Shown: in pieces, positions 29,723-41,138 of the stretch
Numbering within the stretch: position 1 is the first letter of the stretch
Layout of the letters: every line of letters starts with the position of its first letter
Assembly (NCBI GenBank): GCA_965227935.1
Contig: CBDDGS010000055.1
Coordinates: 1-64,000 of the forward strand
DNA: 64,000 nucleotides
Source: JAWPMT01 sp965227935
GTDB taxonomy: Bacteria > Bacteroidota > Bacteroidia > Cytophagales > Cyclobacteriaceae
Direction of reading: 5' to 3'
Translations under genes and position numbers: made by a program
Notes under the pieces: model-generated
What the model was told of the DNA's origin: nothing
Seen by the model: the letters and a program-made list of their open reading frames with translations, nothing else
Database searches by the model: none

Positions 29723-31872
29723 TGAGGTCCAACGTGCTCCGTGGAGCATATGACGGTAGGGTTGACTTAGATGGACACTTCGTGACGAACCAGACCATCC
29801 CTTTCTCGGCCATCGACACCGCATGGTATGGACTATGGAATGAAGAGCGGAGAACGATGGAATGGAGGAAGATCTTGATCAGCAAGGAGGACCGAAGATG
29901 CTCTGGAAGGGTCGTCACTGGAGTCATGGAGGGACGGGTACGACTTCCCCGTGACCCTCGATGGGGAGATTTGGCCACCAGGGCCTATGAAGCCGTGAAG
30001 TTCGAAGACAGCGACTTGGTAGTTGGTCGCGTGGATTCTTTGGTTCAGCACTTCCCAGAGTTCAAGCGGAAGTCGGAATTCAAAGGTGAAGCATGGAGGG
30101 CTCTTCATGGCTACATCACGGTGCATCTGCCGTTGGACTACGAGCGACAGCTTTGTCCGGAATGCGTCCATTGGATAGATGCAAGACTCAACATATGCAG
30201 CGAGTGCTATGCGGAGTTCACTTCATCCCGCGAGATCCATACCGTGTCGACCTGGCAGGAACGGGAAGACATCAGACGACGTCGAGCCATAGAGAAGATG
30301 AAGGCAGAGGCCAAGGTCGACGAAGCCAAGGAGGCCGGATTGGATGAGCAGGGAGACGCCAACATGGAGTCTGCCGAGAAGGATGATGATGAGTATGCTT
30401 CCAAGCTCACCGAGATGGTCAACGGAGCGATGGAGGAAGGTGACGACATCGAGGATGGCAGCGCTTTCAGCGACCCATCCGAGGGTCAGAGCCAACCCAA
30501 CAGAGTCCCCAAGGACCGGATTGACGAGCTTTTGTTCACCAATGAGGAGATCGAACGCTTTGCGAAGGAAGGGGTGAACATCAACTACCAGGAAGTTGCT
30601 AGTGTCCTAGGCGATGAGGCAGCCCAGCGCGGTTTCCAAGCAACGGGTGCATACTATCCCAACATGAATGCGGCGGTCGGAGGATCGGTCGCATACAGCA
30701 GGAGGATTGAGTCACCTGTGCCTGGCAGTTGGATCGTCGGAGACGAGATCCTCGAGAATATGGACACTGACGGGAACATCGCCAGAATGCTAGACGGTCA
30801 TCTTCAGCGCATCCTCGAACGGACCTTCAGGTTCGCAGAGCATTTCTACTTCCCAAGAACTGTGACACCCGAGGAGCACTATATGAAGATGGTTAAAACG
30901 GGAAGGAGAATGGATACATGGGGATATTTCCACCGCAACATCCCGGAGGAGGAACGATGGAGGGACGTGGAGAAGTATTTTCCCCTCAGAGAAGATGGTA
31001 CTCCTGTACCATTAACGGAGGAATACTTCGACAAGCGTTACAGATATCTGGACTATCTCATGTATTCCAAGTTCCTTTTTCCCATTGCGAAAAGGTGCAT
31101 CGAAGGGATGGTTACCATCCAGGAGATCGAGTCTTATGGAAAGGGTTCAGGTATTGAGAAAATCACTGTGCGACATAGATGGGGGGGCCAACCGTCTGAC
31201 TCCTCGATCGAGCAACAGGACAACTTCGACCTGAAGCGATCAACCTTCGTCCGAAGACTTCTGAGGTATACCTTCCCCGAACATGTTGGGTATAAGTTCG
31301 ACAAGCTAAAGGAAGGCGAAGATCCATCAAAGATCTTGTCGATCCCAGCAACATGGGTCGTCGCTGCAAACGCCATCGGGAACATCGGCAAGATCCATAC
31401 CTGGGACCACGCTGCTGTTTATCTATCTGGGCATGAGTTGCTTCCCGACACTTTGGAAAAGTTGAGGAACTTCAGCCTATATGGTGAAGAGCAGGGGAGA
31501 CGTATCCCATGGTTCATCAGCCATCTTGCCACAAGCGCCAGCATTCTCAGCTTGGGGGACCACCCCCCACCGGCGAGCAGCGCAGATGACGGAAAAGGGA
31601 CAGGTTCAGGGAGGCGAGCCAGTTCCAGGAACCCACCAACTCCACCGGCGCCTTCGAGAGAGTCGAGCACGACCCAGGATCGCGACCTTTCAGGTGCATC
31701 CAAGGGTAACAAGGGAAAGAGCGACAGCCAGAACAAAGGGAAGGGCGCTACAAACAAGGGGAAGGGAAGCAGGTACGATCGAGACGATCGTGGGTGGACT
31801 TATTCTTCTTCCTCGGGGTGGAGATGGGAGGATTACGAATACAGACGGGGCAACAGAGGCTATTGGAGATGA
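29659..31872 (+). pseudogene. Copia extra region, part 6: zinc ribbon and basic tail
   Basis: True coding starts at about 29721 (MRSNVLRGAYDGRVDLDGHF) as continuation of part 5. A zinc ribbon LCPECVHWIDARLNICSEC is at residues about 165-183, followed by a charged helix (EREDIRRRRAIEKMKAEAKV), a large unrecognised domain (residues 300-640) and a C-terminal tail of about 100 residues rich in Ser, Gly, Lys, Arg and Tyr (NKGKGATNKGKGSRYDRDD), likely RNA-binding. Ends at TGA 31870-31872, 399 bp before the 3' LTR. This copy is intact over its length while copy 2 has two stops and a frameshift. Confidence 0.55.
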
Positions 31873-32271
31873 TTATGATAGAGCCCCTGATTGAGACGCT
31901 CATGATGCGGGAAAGTGTGAACCAGGAAAGTCTCACGAAAGTCTTGTGAATGTCTTGAAAGTGACGCCCCGATTTAGCCACTTGTGGTCCAGTAACGAGG
32001 TGTCACCAAGCCTTCTTCGTTTCACAATGTCTCTCGGACACTGGATCACATTTCTAGGACTCTGGAGATTTCACCGCATCCAAATGAGCACGCTTCAAAA
32101 GCGACGAGGTGTTAATTAAGGCACGATAAGATCATATCGATCTAGAAACCAGAAGCGAAGGAAAGGTGTGGAGCCTTGTACAGAGGGGAAAGTGGGGGCC
32201 CAATGTTTGGTTTCTTTTGGTTCGTGTTGGTGTTCGTTTTTCGAAAGGGCCCTTCCACAAAACGTGGGGGG
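31873..32271 (+). other. Retrotransposon 3' non-coding region with polypurine tract
   Basis: No supported gene. It ends in GTGGGGGG (32264-32271) directly before the LTR, the expected place and composition for the plus-strand primer. The same sequence stands before the LTR at 41027. Confidence 0.7.
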
Positions 32272-32378
32272 TGCCAAGAGAACCAGGGCCCCACATACCC
32301 GCGTGTTTGGCTCAAGCACACCCCTTTGCGTAGCAGAGGACAAAACCGCGTGCCATTACAACCTATCGTCGCTTCGCA
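32272..32378 (+). repeat. 3' LTR of the copia element (copy 1)
   Basis: 107 bp, one base different from the 5' LTR (C instead of G at 32341). Followed by AAGAT at 32379-32383. Confidence 0.92.
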
Positions 32379-32383
32379 AAGAT
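32379..32383. repeat. 5-bp target site duplication AAGAT (right)
   Basis: Second copy of the target site; the ATPase reading resumes at TAT 32384. Also present at 41134-41138 after the duplicated LTR. Confidence 0.92.
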
Positions 32384-32872
32384 TATATTGAAAAGACATT
32401 GAAGATAGACCCTAAAAAAGAAAAGACTTATTTTGACGATTTCAACCCTACCGACCTTGAAGAAATATTGGACCTTCAACATAAAATCACTAAATTCCAG
32501 AAAGACCACGATTTCAAACAACTCTTCTCGGTGTTGATTATCATTGATGATTTCGTAGACAGTGTGTCATTCTCGCGTCATAACTCTCTACTCAATGCTT
32601 TATATATACGAGGGCGACATTTTGGATGTAATATTATTTCATCAACTCAAAAATTCAATGGTTTAAGCACAATCATTCGCGTAAATAGTCGTCAATTATT
32701 CTTCTTTAAAATGAGGAACTATAAAGAAATACAAACAATGATAGAAGAATTATTGGCACTATTGGTTAAGAAAAACTTATTAATGGACGATAAAAATATT
32801 CATAATGCTAAGAAAACTTTATTAGAAATTTATGAAAAAGCAACTCAAGAAAATATAGTTTCTTATTTGTAA
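32384..32872 (+). pseudogene. Packaging ATPase, 3' part, copy 1
   Basis: Codons 79 onward of the ATPase: YIEKTLKIDPKKEK, then Walker B FSVLIIIDDF (about 32527-32556), the sensor-like stretch IRGRHFGCNIISSTQKFNG, and a helical C-terminus. Reading is correct through KKTLLEIYEKATQ, then a 1-bp loss near 32848 sends it to an early stop (IVSYL). The proper end, seen in copy 2, is FLFVNLMESDVNKVF and on to FERRILVNF. The 5' part is 18.4 kb away beyond the copia insertion. Confidence 0.88.
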
Positions 32873-32992
32873 ATCTAATGGAGAGCGATGTCAATAAAGT
32901 TTTTATGATACGCTTTGAACGTAGAATTTTAGTTGATTTTTGAAGATTAAAATATTTAAAGAATAAATCATTTTAACACTATATAAACCAGT

Positions 32993-33316
32993 ATGCCGAA
33001 GACGAAAATTGATTACTCAAATACACATTTCTATAAGATTGTCTGTAAAGATTTAGATATAAAAGACTTCTACATCGGACACACTACGGATTTTAAAGCC
33101 AGAAATTCTTGTCATAAAAGAGTATGCAATAATCCAAAATCAAATAGACATCATTTACCCGTTTATAAGTTTATTCGTGAGAATGGTGGATATGAAAATT
33201 TTGAAATGGTCTTAATGGAAACCTTATCACTAAATAATTCTTTGGAAGCACGAGCAAGAGAAAGAGAACTGACAGAACAGCATAAACCGACTTTAAATAA
33301 ATTCAAGCCTGTTTGA
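32993..33316 (+). pseudogene. GIY-YIG nuclease, truncated copy 1
   Basis: The first 106 codons are nearly identical to the full gene at 41748, then the duplication ends at 33310 inside codon 106 and host-like sequence supplies a Val and a stop. It keeps the GIY-YIG core but lacks the C-terminal zinc-finger-like tail. Residue differences from the full copy are Ala for Thr (about 36) and Glu for Gln (about 71). Confidence 0.88.
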
Positions 33317-35173
33317 GGAACTGGACGGTTTCCAACCCATGATCCTTGGGGGGATCCTTTCACTGAGACCTACATGAAAGAACGCATGGAGCTTGGAGGC
33401 AATTGCCTGGCTGGAGGATGGACGGGCTGCTTCGCTGGAGTCCAGTCCGACCAGGATTATCTCAAAAAGATGTTCGACCTGAACCGTGCTTGGACGAAAA
33501 AAGTGTTCAAAATAAACCTTGAGGCTCCTACCTTCACAAGCAGTGCTGCCACTACTGCAGAGCTGTGATTGAGGGAGACGAAAGTCTTTGGTACACTGGC
33601 TTCGGGCGGTCGCGTGGATATCGCGAAACGTGCCCTGCGTCGCGTCACCGTATAACACGTTTGACACCAGGCTCACAACAACGGCGGAGTTCATCCAGCT
33701 CAATGGCGCTTCCCCGTTAACGAGGATACCTGGCTTCGATTTATGGCGCATCTCGGATCATCTCAAAAGACCAAAGCATGTTCAATCTAGGTGTGATGCC
33801 TGACCTCATGCACATCGTGGACCTCGGAGTTGCGCAAGACGCGGCACTCAGTGCACTCGTGGAATGGTCAGACCCTGCGCAGCTTGGTATTCGAAAGTGC
33901 ATGCCTTTTTTTCGAGGCCACGAATCGAGTCGCGTGATGCAAAGCTCAAAGACCTTCGGCTTCTCTATAAGGCTTGGTGCAAGGAGACGGGCATTGCGAC
34001 GGCAGAGCGTGTTGCTGACAAGCTTTTCACTGCAAAGACTTTGATGCCCGCAAAAGTCGGCGAGTACCCTGGGGTGTCAAGCAAGGTGATGAAGGCTGCT
34101 TCGACCAGAGACTTGGTTTATTTCGTGTTGCTCTATATCTCACCTTCTTAGGATTCTTGGTGTCCTGGCTGGCAGAGACTGCGCTGGAATACGCAAATGA
34201 CAGCGAGCATGACTGGTGCCTCGAGATGTAATCTTTTTCACACCCTTTTAAAGGCACGTGGCAACTGTCTTCATGTCTTTGAGCGAGCTCTACGCTATTT
34301 GGGCGGAAGAGAAGCTGCTTGGCGTCTGTTCCATTCTACGCGGCATTGAGGCTCCTTCTCGAATCGCCTGGTGACCCCTTCAGCATCCAGTGCCGCATGG
34401 AGGATGCCTACATCCTTTTCAGGGAGTCCTACAACAGCGACTCGAACATACATACTTTGCTTAAGTAGTTCATTTCAAATACAATAGCTATGCTCAATGC
34501 GCAAGGCTTGGCGACAGAAGCTGTGGAGCAGGAACGAAGCCTTTGGCATCTGCGGCCCAAACTGCATCAGATGGAGCATTTGCAGCTTGCCAATATACCT
34601 GTTTGCCTCAAAAAAAACTTCAGGGTGTACGATTTCTGCCCGAAGTACGGCAACTGCAAATACTTTGCGAACTACGCCAACGAAGACCTCATTGGTCGAG
34701 TGAAGTGCCTTGGCAACGGGTATAAATATATTTATATGTATATATTAGGAAGATCTAAGGAAGCTCCTGCTACATTCTCACCCAAAGACACTGTCTCGAA
34801 GAGTCATTGAGCATTACAGCGTCATGATGACGCTGCTCTGGTGTGGCGAGCTATGAAAAAAGTATGAAATTAAAAGTGATGAAGAATGAATATGAAATTA
34901 TATGAGATTAAAAGTAGATATATACAGAGATAGAATGAGTTATATAAATATATCGCGTGTATAATGTCGATATCCCTATCTATATATAGGGATATCGAAA
35001 TGGTTTGAAGCCTTTGTGTGCGGATTTCGTTCAGAACCAGCATGGTCGGATAAGTCCCTTGAGCCGTGCATGGTAGCTCAAAACCTTTCTATACCTCCAA
35101 AAAACCAGCTGGCCGCAAACGAGCGTTAGCAAATGCTCCCCGGCGGAGTGGGCGTTAAAAGGCCTCTCTTGGT
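33311..35173 (+). other. Host-like spacer between duplication copies
   Basis: GC-richer sequence unlike the flanking virus genes and different from the retrotransposon. It holds broken exons of a multicopy host gene (33320-34860), then about 310 bp of AT-rich sequence with a perfect short palindrome around CCCTATCTATATATAGGG (34973-34990). Confidence 0.7.
33320..34860 (+). pseudogene. Possibly transposase-derived multicopy host gene, broken exons
   Basis: Recognisable pieces in order: CHYCRAVIEGDESLWYTGFG (about 33548-33607), MFNLGVMPDLMHIVDLGVAQ (33778-33837), KDLRLLYKAWCKETGIATAE (about 33947-34006), KVGEYPGVSSKVMKAAST (34052-34105), RPKLHQMEHLQLANIPVCL (34554-34610), CPKYGNCKYFANYANEDLIG (34638-34697), and LSRRVIEHYSVMMTLLWCGE (about 34792-34851). 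I remember this order (D-x-x-H, then HQMEHL, then N-E-D-x-x-G, then a C-terminal LSRR...Y) from abundant dinoflagellate proteins thought to come from DNA transposons, but cannot name the family. Frames are interrupted, so probably inactive or spliced. Confidence 0.45.
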
Positions 35174-35215
35174 ACGGAACGTCGGAGAGCGGCCTGCCGG
35201 GCCTTCATCGAGACG

Positions 35216-36173
35216 GTGGAGAAGTACACCATCTTCGAGACGGACATCTTCCAGTCCATGTATGGCCCACGGGAGTCCGATCCCAATGGAGAGGGACCCA
35301 AGGCTTTCCGAGGTATCCTCACCGACTCTTACACCCGGTACAAGAAATCACTGAATGCGTCGGAGGAGAAGGACAAGAAGGAGTTCACTATGAGGGAGAT
35401 TCCTATCTACAAGAGCGCGGGGGATGTTCCCGTTCTCCTTGGTTTTGAGCAGATGGGTATCAACAACGTCCCGAAGTGGTACTCAGACCTTCGTGCATCA
35501 TCCGGTGGCAGGAGATGGGGGAACGCGGAGAGTACCCCAGAGCCGAAGGCAAGGCCAACGCCGTCAGCCCCTGAATCCCTGAACCCAAGCCAATGCCCAA
35601 ACGACCTCAGCCGAAACCGAGGGAGAGATGGTTCATGGGTACAGCCACGGATGCCACGACGCAAGTGCATGAGATGAGGCACAAGGGGCCAGACCTGATA
35701 TCGGTGGAATACGACGCATACCAGGGCTACCCCGTGAAATGGCACCTTGAAGGTCCGATAACGATCGACAGGACGGTATCGCCATTTGCGATCTATGCGA
35801 GGCGCATACTATATTTCATGCAACAATGGCAAGGAGGTAGATCTAGGAGATCAGTGGATCGCTCCCTGGAGGATGTCTTCAAGAATGACGAGCTGTGGTG
35901 AAGGCTTATGAAGGCATCCGGACGACATCTACCCTTTCCGGCATCTATCAATTCATTCCATCGGGGGCCGAATTACTTGGTCGCCATGGACCTCGACGCC
36001 TATTGGAAGGACGATACTTCAGTGGGACGTCTCGATAGGAAGGATATGATAAATGTCCTCAGGAAGTTGTCGGTTCCAGACTGTATTCAGGTCAGTGCTC
36101 TTTCAGAGACGGACCCGAACACCGTGCTCGACAACGCAGCATCACTCGCAAGGGTCGGGGGAGCAACGACTTT
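35216..36173 (+). pseudogene. Copia extra region, part 3, copy 2
   Basis: Same broken frames as 25256-26241, with three residue changes at most (for example Arg-Thr for Arg-Ala near 35770). It ends at the deletion junction near 36171, where part 4 continues in another frame at KALPTQAKTD. Confidence 0.5.
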
Positions 36174-39100
36174 GTGAAGGCATTGCCGACTCAGGCGAAG
36201 ACGGACATTTTACCTGTCCTCAGGGTCATTTGGAGTGCCATTGGATCCACGAGGGGGATCAGAAAGATGTTGTCGCATTTCGGCGCAATCAGAGTACCCC
36301 AGCGAGACGCCTTGAAGGAGATCACGGGGGGGAACATCAAGCGGTACTACGTGGACATGCAGGAATACACGTCCGTTGAGGCGGAGGTTTCTACATGGAG
36401 GTATCGGTTGAACTATGACGCCGGGAATGTGGCATACGCGAACTGGTTGCAGAACGCCATCGGAAGGGAATCGGTACGCCTCTACACAGGGTCCACGAGC
36501 CCATCAGCCGAGGCGTGCGGAGATCTCGTTGAGGCGGCCTTAGGAGTGTTCGAGGTGCTTTCAGCATTCGTTCACATCCCCTGCATCAAGCCTATCCTTC
36601 CGCTGAACAATGTGAGAATGGGGATCGAGGAGGCCATTCTTTGCTCTCTGGCTGCGGACCACGTCCGATCAGGCTTCGAGAACACCAAGGGGAAGACCTC
36701 AGGAACCATTCGCCAGGAAGACTTGGATCAGGCATCCAGAACCCTCGAGATTCTTGAGAGGCCAGTGATGAACCCATGCATCAGGGGAGCTTCCGAGAAC
36801 ATCTACGATGAGATCAACCCGGTTCGTACGCACGTGAACATCGAGAGCGACAGCGAGTTCACCGAGGTTGGTGTGGATGAGGAAGAGGCACCGGACTATG
36901 GAGGCGATGAGGAGAACATTGGAGATGGCGAAAGTGTCAAGCGAGGAGACGGACTAGATGCAGCGCGGAAGGAATCCGTGGAGTCCTTCGAAGAGGTGTT
37001 GATGAAGCTTAGCTTGGCCATCCCATGTCATCGCTGTGGATCACCTGACCATTCCGTTCTCGATTGCACGGTGGGAGTGAGCGTCAGGGAGATGGTGAAT
37101 AACCTCAAGCGCGTCATCGGGGAGAAGAACTACGTCGAGGATGATAGCCAGGGCGCAAGAGGTTCAGATGGCGAAGCACCACCCAAGAGGCATCGCAGGA
37201 GCGAAGGAAGAGCTTCAGCCGACCCTGAAATGGAGTATCAAGGGGAAGCTATGTCCGATGAGACAGCCATGATGGAGAGGTATGTCATGGAGACCAATAC
37301 CATTCGGTTGTCCGAGATTGAAGTGGACGTTCGACGACCCGAGATGCTCACGGACGGCAGTGGCAGAGAGTACGCAGCACTTTATGACAGGAAATTTGCG
37401 TACAAGTGGTTGCTTCAGAAGTTGGTGGAGGACGACTATGAGATATCGCCAGGTGCCTATCAGCGGAGCTCGATTGAGCTGAAGGAGGAGATTGATGCAT
37501 TCGCGAAAACCAACGACCCAAGATTCAACAGGTTCGAGGGTCCGCTCGTTCCGAGGTTTGGTCTCACGAATGGTCTATACCACCTGGAGCTATTCAAGCC
37601 CACCACCGGAAAGGTGTTGGCATTTGCGTTGATGACTAACCCAGCAGCGGAAGCAGGATATGACCTCCCACCTGCCAGACTCATGAGTGGTCACACGAGG
37701 AGCCCCAGCAGTGCCACTGACGGAGATCATAGGAGCAGGGTGGAGAGCGTGAGCCGGAACCTATCAAAGTTCCTTAGGCACACTGCAGGAAGTCCGACGG
37801 CCGATTCTACAGGGAGTCGTCGTGACGACGGTATGTGGGTGTCGTGGCTGGATGTCCTTTCCAAGGACCGACTGTGGGAAGATGGGAACCGGTATGCCCG
37901 TGAGCGCGATCCTGATCAGATCAAGCACATCGAGAGGATCCGTGTTCATACCCTTTGTTGTTGCATTCTGCAGACAATGAAGGTGCAATCGAAGTCGAGA
38001 TTCCACATCATGGCAGTGAAGGTCTCGCCTCGCCTATACCAGGGAGATGATCCGGAAGTCTTGAGGTTTGTGGAATACCTCCGATCAACTGGGGTGATAA
38101 AGCATGTCGACCAGGAGGACTTGTTCTCCTATGATGGGATGATAGCCTTCGACAGGATTCGAGCCACATCAGCTTGGTCGGAGACCCGAGGCGAGAATGA
38201 AGGAGCCATCATCGACATGAGCAAGATCAGCATTCCGATCTCCCAGTCGCTTTCGGAGAGGATCCCTTTAGCATTCCACATGACAACGATGAAGTCACTG
38301 AAAGGGATCGCTGACAGCGGTATCATTCCTGGGGGGAGAAGGAGGAACAGGAGTTGCACATTCTTCAGCGCGTTCCCTCCTTTCGGAGAGCTTAGAGGCC
38401 AGTCCACCGTCAAATGGGACTTCAGCAGAGTCATCAACCTCGGCAGCGACGTCATGAATGGACTATTGATGTTGGTGATGAGGTCCAACGTGCTCCGTGG
38501 AGCATATGACGGTAGGGTTGACTTAGATGGACACTTCGTGACGAACCAGACCATCCCTTTCTCGGCCATCGACACCGCATGGTATGGACTATGGAATGAA
38601 GAGCGGAGAACGATGGAATGGAGGAAGATCTTGATCAGCAAGGAGGACCGAAGATGCTCTGAAAGGGTCGTCACTGGAGTCATGGAGGGACGGGTACGAC
38701 TTCCCCGTGACCCTCGATGGGGAGATTTGGCCACCAGGGCCTATGAAGCCGTGAAGTTCGAAGACAGCGACTTGGTAGTTGGTCGCGTGGATTCTTTGGT
38801 TCAGCACTTCCCAGAGTTCAAGCGGAAGTCGGAATTCAAAGGTGAAGCATGGAGGGCTCTTCATGGCTACATCACGGTGCATCTGCCGTTGGACTACGAG
38901 CGACAGCTTTGTCCGGAATGCGTCCATTGGATAGATGCAAGACTCAACATATGCAGCGAGTGCTATGCGGAGTTCACTTCATCCCGCGAGATCCATACCG
39001 TGTCGACCTGGCAGGAACGGGAAGACATCAGACGACGTCGAGCCATAGAGAAGATGAAGGCAGAGGCCAAGGTCGACGAAGCCAAGGAGGCCGGATTGGA

Positions 39101-39209
39101 TGAGCAGGGAGACGCCAACATGGAGTCTGCCGAGAAGGATGATGATGAGTATGCTTCCAAGCTCACCGAGATGGTCAACGGAGCGATGGAGGAAGGTGAC
39201 GACATCTAG
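36174..39209 (+). pseudogene. Copia extra region, parts 4-6 fused, copy 2 (CCHC, Tpt1/KptA-like)
   Basis: 1011 codons open in one frame, showing that parts 4, 5 and 6 are one protein. It covers the end of part 4, the segment ENTKGKTSGTIRQEDLDQAS that copy 1 has lost in part, the CCHC knuckle, the Tpt1/KptA-like domain and the zinc ribbon. It ends at a TAG (39207-39209) where copy 1 has GAG, a single G-to-T change after EEGDDI. Within the Tpt1-like part, IIPGGRRRNR replaces IIPGRRRRNR. N-terminal sequence is missing because of the 1187-bp deletion. Confidence 0.6.
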
Positions 39210-40627
39210 GATGGCAGCGCTTTCAGCGACCCATCCGAGGGTCAGAGCCAACCGAACAGAGTCCCCAAGGACCGGATTGACGAGCTTTTGTTCACCAATG
39301 AGGAGATCGAACGCTTTGCGAAGGAAGGGGTGAACATCAACTACCAGGAAGTTGCTAGTGTCCTAGGCGATGAGGCAGCCCAGCGCGGTTTCCAAGCAAC
39401 GGGTGCATACTATCCCAACATGAATGCGGCGGTCGGAGGATCGGTCGCATACAGCAGGAGGATTGAGTCACCTGTGCCTGGCAGTTGGATCGTCGGAGAC
39501 GAGATCCTCGAGAATATGGACACTGACGGGAACATCGCCAGAATGCTAGACGGTCATCTTCAGCGCATCCTCGAACGGACCTTCAGGTTCGCAGAGCATT
39601 TCTACTTCCCAAGAACTGTGACACCCGAGGAGCACTATATGAAGATGGTTAAAACGGGAAGGAGAATGGATACATGAGGATATTTCCACCGCAACATCCC
39701 GGAGGAGGAACGATGGAGGGACGTGGAGAAGTATTTTCCCCTCAGAGAAGATGGTACTCCTGTACCATTAACGGAGGAATACTTCGACAAGCGTTACAGA
39801 TATCTGGACTATCTCATGTATTCCAAGTTCCTTTTTCCCATTGCGAAAAGGTGCATCGAAGGGATGGTTACCATCCAGGAGATCGAGTCTTATGGAAAGG
39901 GTTCAGGTATTGAGAAAATCACTGTGCGACATAGATGGGGGGGCCAACCGTCTGACTCCTCGATCGAGCAACAGGACAACTTCGACCTGAAGCGATCAAC
40001 CTTCGTCCGAAGACTTCTGAGGTATACCTTCCCCGAACATGTTGGGTATAAGTTCGACAAGCTAAGGAAGGCGAAGATCCATCAAAGATCTTGTCGATCC
40101 CAGCAACATGGGTCGTCGGTGCAAACGCCATCGGGAACATCGGCAAGATCCATACCTGGGACCACGCTGCTGTTTATCTATCTGGGCATGAGTTGCTTCC
40201 CGACACTTTGGAAAAGTTGAGGAACTTCAGCCTATATGGTGAAGAGCAGGGGAGACGTATCCCATGGTTCATCAGCCATCTTGCCACAAGCGCCAGCATT
40301 CTCAGCTTGGGGGACCACCCCCCACCGGCGAGCAGCGCAGATGACGGAAAAGGGACAGGTTCAGGGAGGCGAGCCAGTTCCAGGAACCCACCAACTCCAC
40401 CGGCGCCTTCGAGAGAGTCGAGCACGACCCAGGATCGCGACCTTTCAGGTGCATCCAAGGGTAACAAGGGAAAGAGCGACAGCCAGAACAAAGGGAAGGG
40501 CGCTACAAACAAGGGGAAGGGAAGCAGGTACGATCGAGACGATCGTGGGTGGACTTATTCTTCTTCCTCGGGGTGGAGATGGGAGGATTACGAATACAGA
40601 CGGGGCAACAGAGGCTATTGGAGATGA
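39210..40627 (+). pseudogene. Copia extra region, part 6 end, copy 2
   Basis: Continuation after the TAG. A second stop (TGA at 39675-39677, TGG in copy 1) follows MDT, and a 1-bp loss near 40064 (CTAAGG for CTAAAGG) shifts the frame, which is resumed at about 40091 to the normal end NRGYWR at 40627. Copy 1 is open across all three places. Confidence 0.6.
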
Positions 40628-41026
40628 TTATGATAGAGCCCCTGATTGAGACGCTCATGATGCGGGAAAGTGTGAACCAGGAAAGTCTCACGAAAGTCTT
40701 GTGAATGTCTTGAAAGTGACGCCCCGATTTAGCCACTTGTGGTCCAGCAACGAGGTGTCACCAAGCCTTCTTCGTTTCACAATGTCTCTCGGACACTGGA
40801 TCACATTTCTAGGACTCTGGAGATTTCACCGCATCCAAATGAGCACGCTTCAAAAGCGACGAGGTGTTAATTAAGGCACGATAAGATCATATCGATCTAG
40901 AAACCAGAAGCGAAGGAAAGGTGTGGAGCCTTGTACAGAGGGGAAAGTGGGTGCCCAATGTTTGGTTTCTTTTGGTTCGTGTTGGTGTTCGTTTTTCGAA
41001 AGGGCCCTTCCACAAAACGTGGGGGG

Positions 41027-41133
41027 TGCCAAGAGAACCAGGGCCCCACATACCCGCGTGTTTGGCTCAAGCACACCCCTTTGCGTAGCAGAGGAGAAAA
41101 CCGCGTGCCATTACAACCTATCGTCGCTTCGCA
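41027..41133 (+). repeat. 3' LTR of the copia element (copy 2)
   Basis: 107 bp and identical to the 5' LTR at 13934. Followed by AAGAT (41134-41138) and ATPase sequence. Confidence 0.92.
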
Positions 41134-41138
41134 AAGAT

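Larger units (their letters stand above)
13934..32378 (+). mobile_element. 18.4-kb Ty1/copia retrotransposon inside the PLV ATPase gene
   Basis: Bounded by 107-bp direct repeats (13934-14040 and 32272-32378) starting TG and ending CA, with AAGAT on both sides. The order gag, CCCH fingers, protease, integrase, RT, RNase H is copia. The internal 3' part, about 22.3-31.9 kb, encodes further proteins not found in ordinary copia elements. The two LTRs differ at one base (32341), so insertion was recent. GC content and codon use match the host and not the AT-rich virus genes around it. Confidence 0.92.
25246..33310 (+). repeat. Segmental duplication, copy 1
   Basis: From ACGGAACGTCGGAGAG at 25246 to ATTCAAGCCT at 33310 the sequence recurs at 35174-42065 with only scattered single-base changes. 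Copy 1 has 1187 bp (about 26242-27428) that copy 2 lacks; copy 2 has 14 bp near 36690 that copy 1 lacks. The segment spans the retrotransposon 3' end, its 3' LTR, the ATPase 3' part and the first 100 codons of the GIY-YIG gene. Confidence 0.95.
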
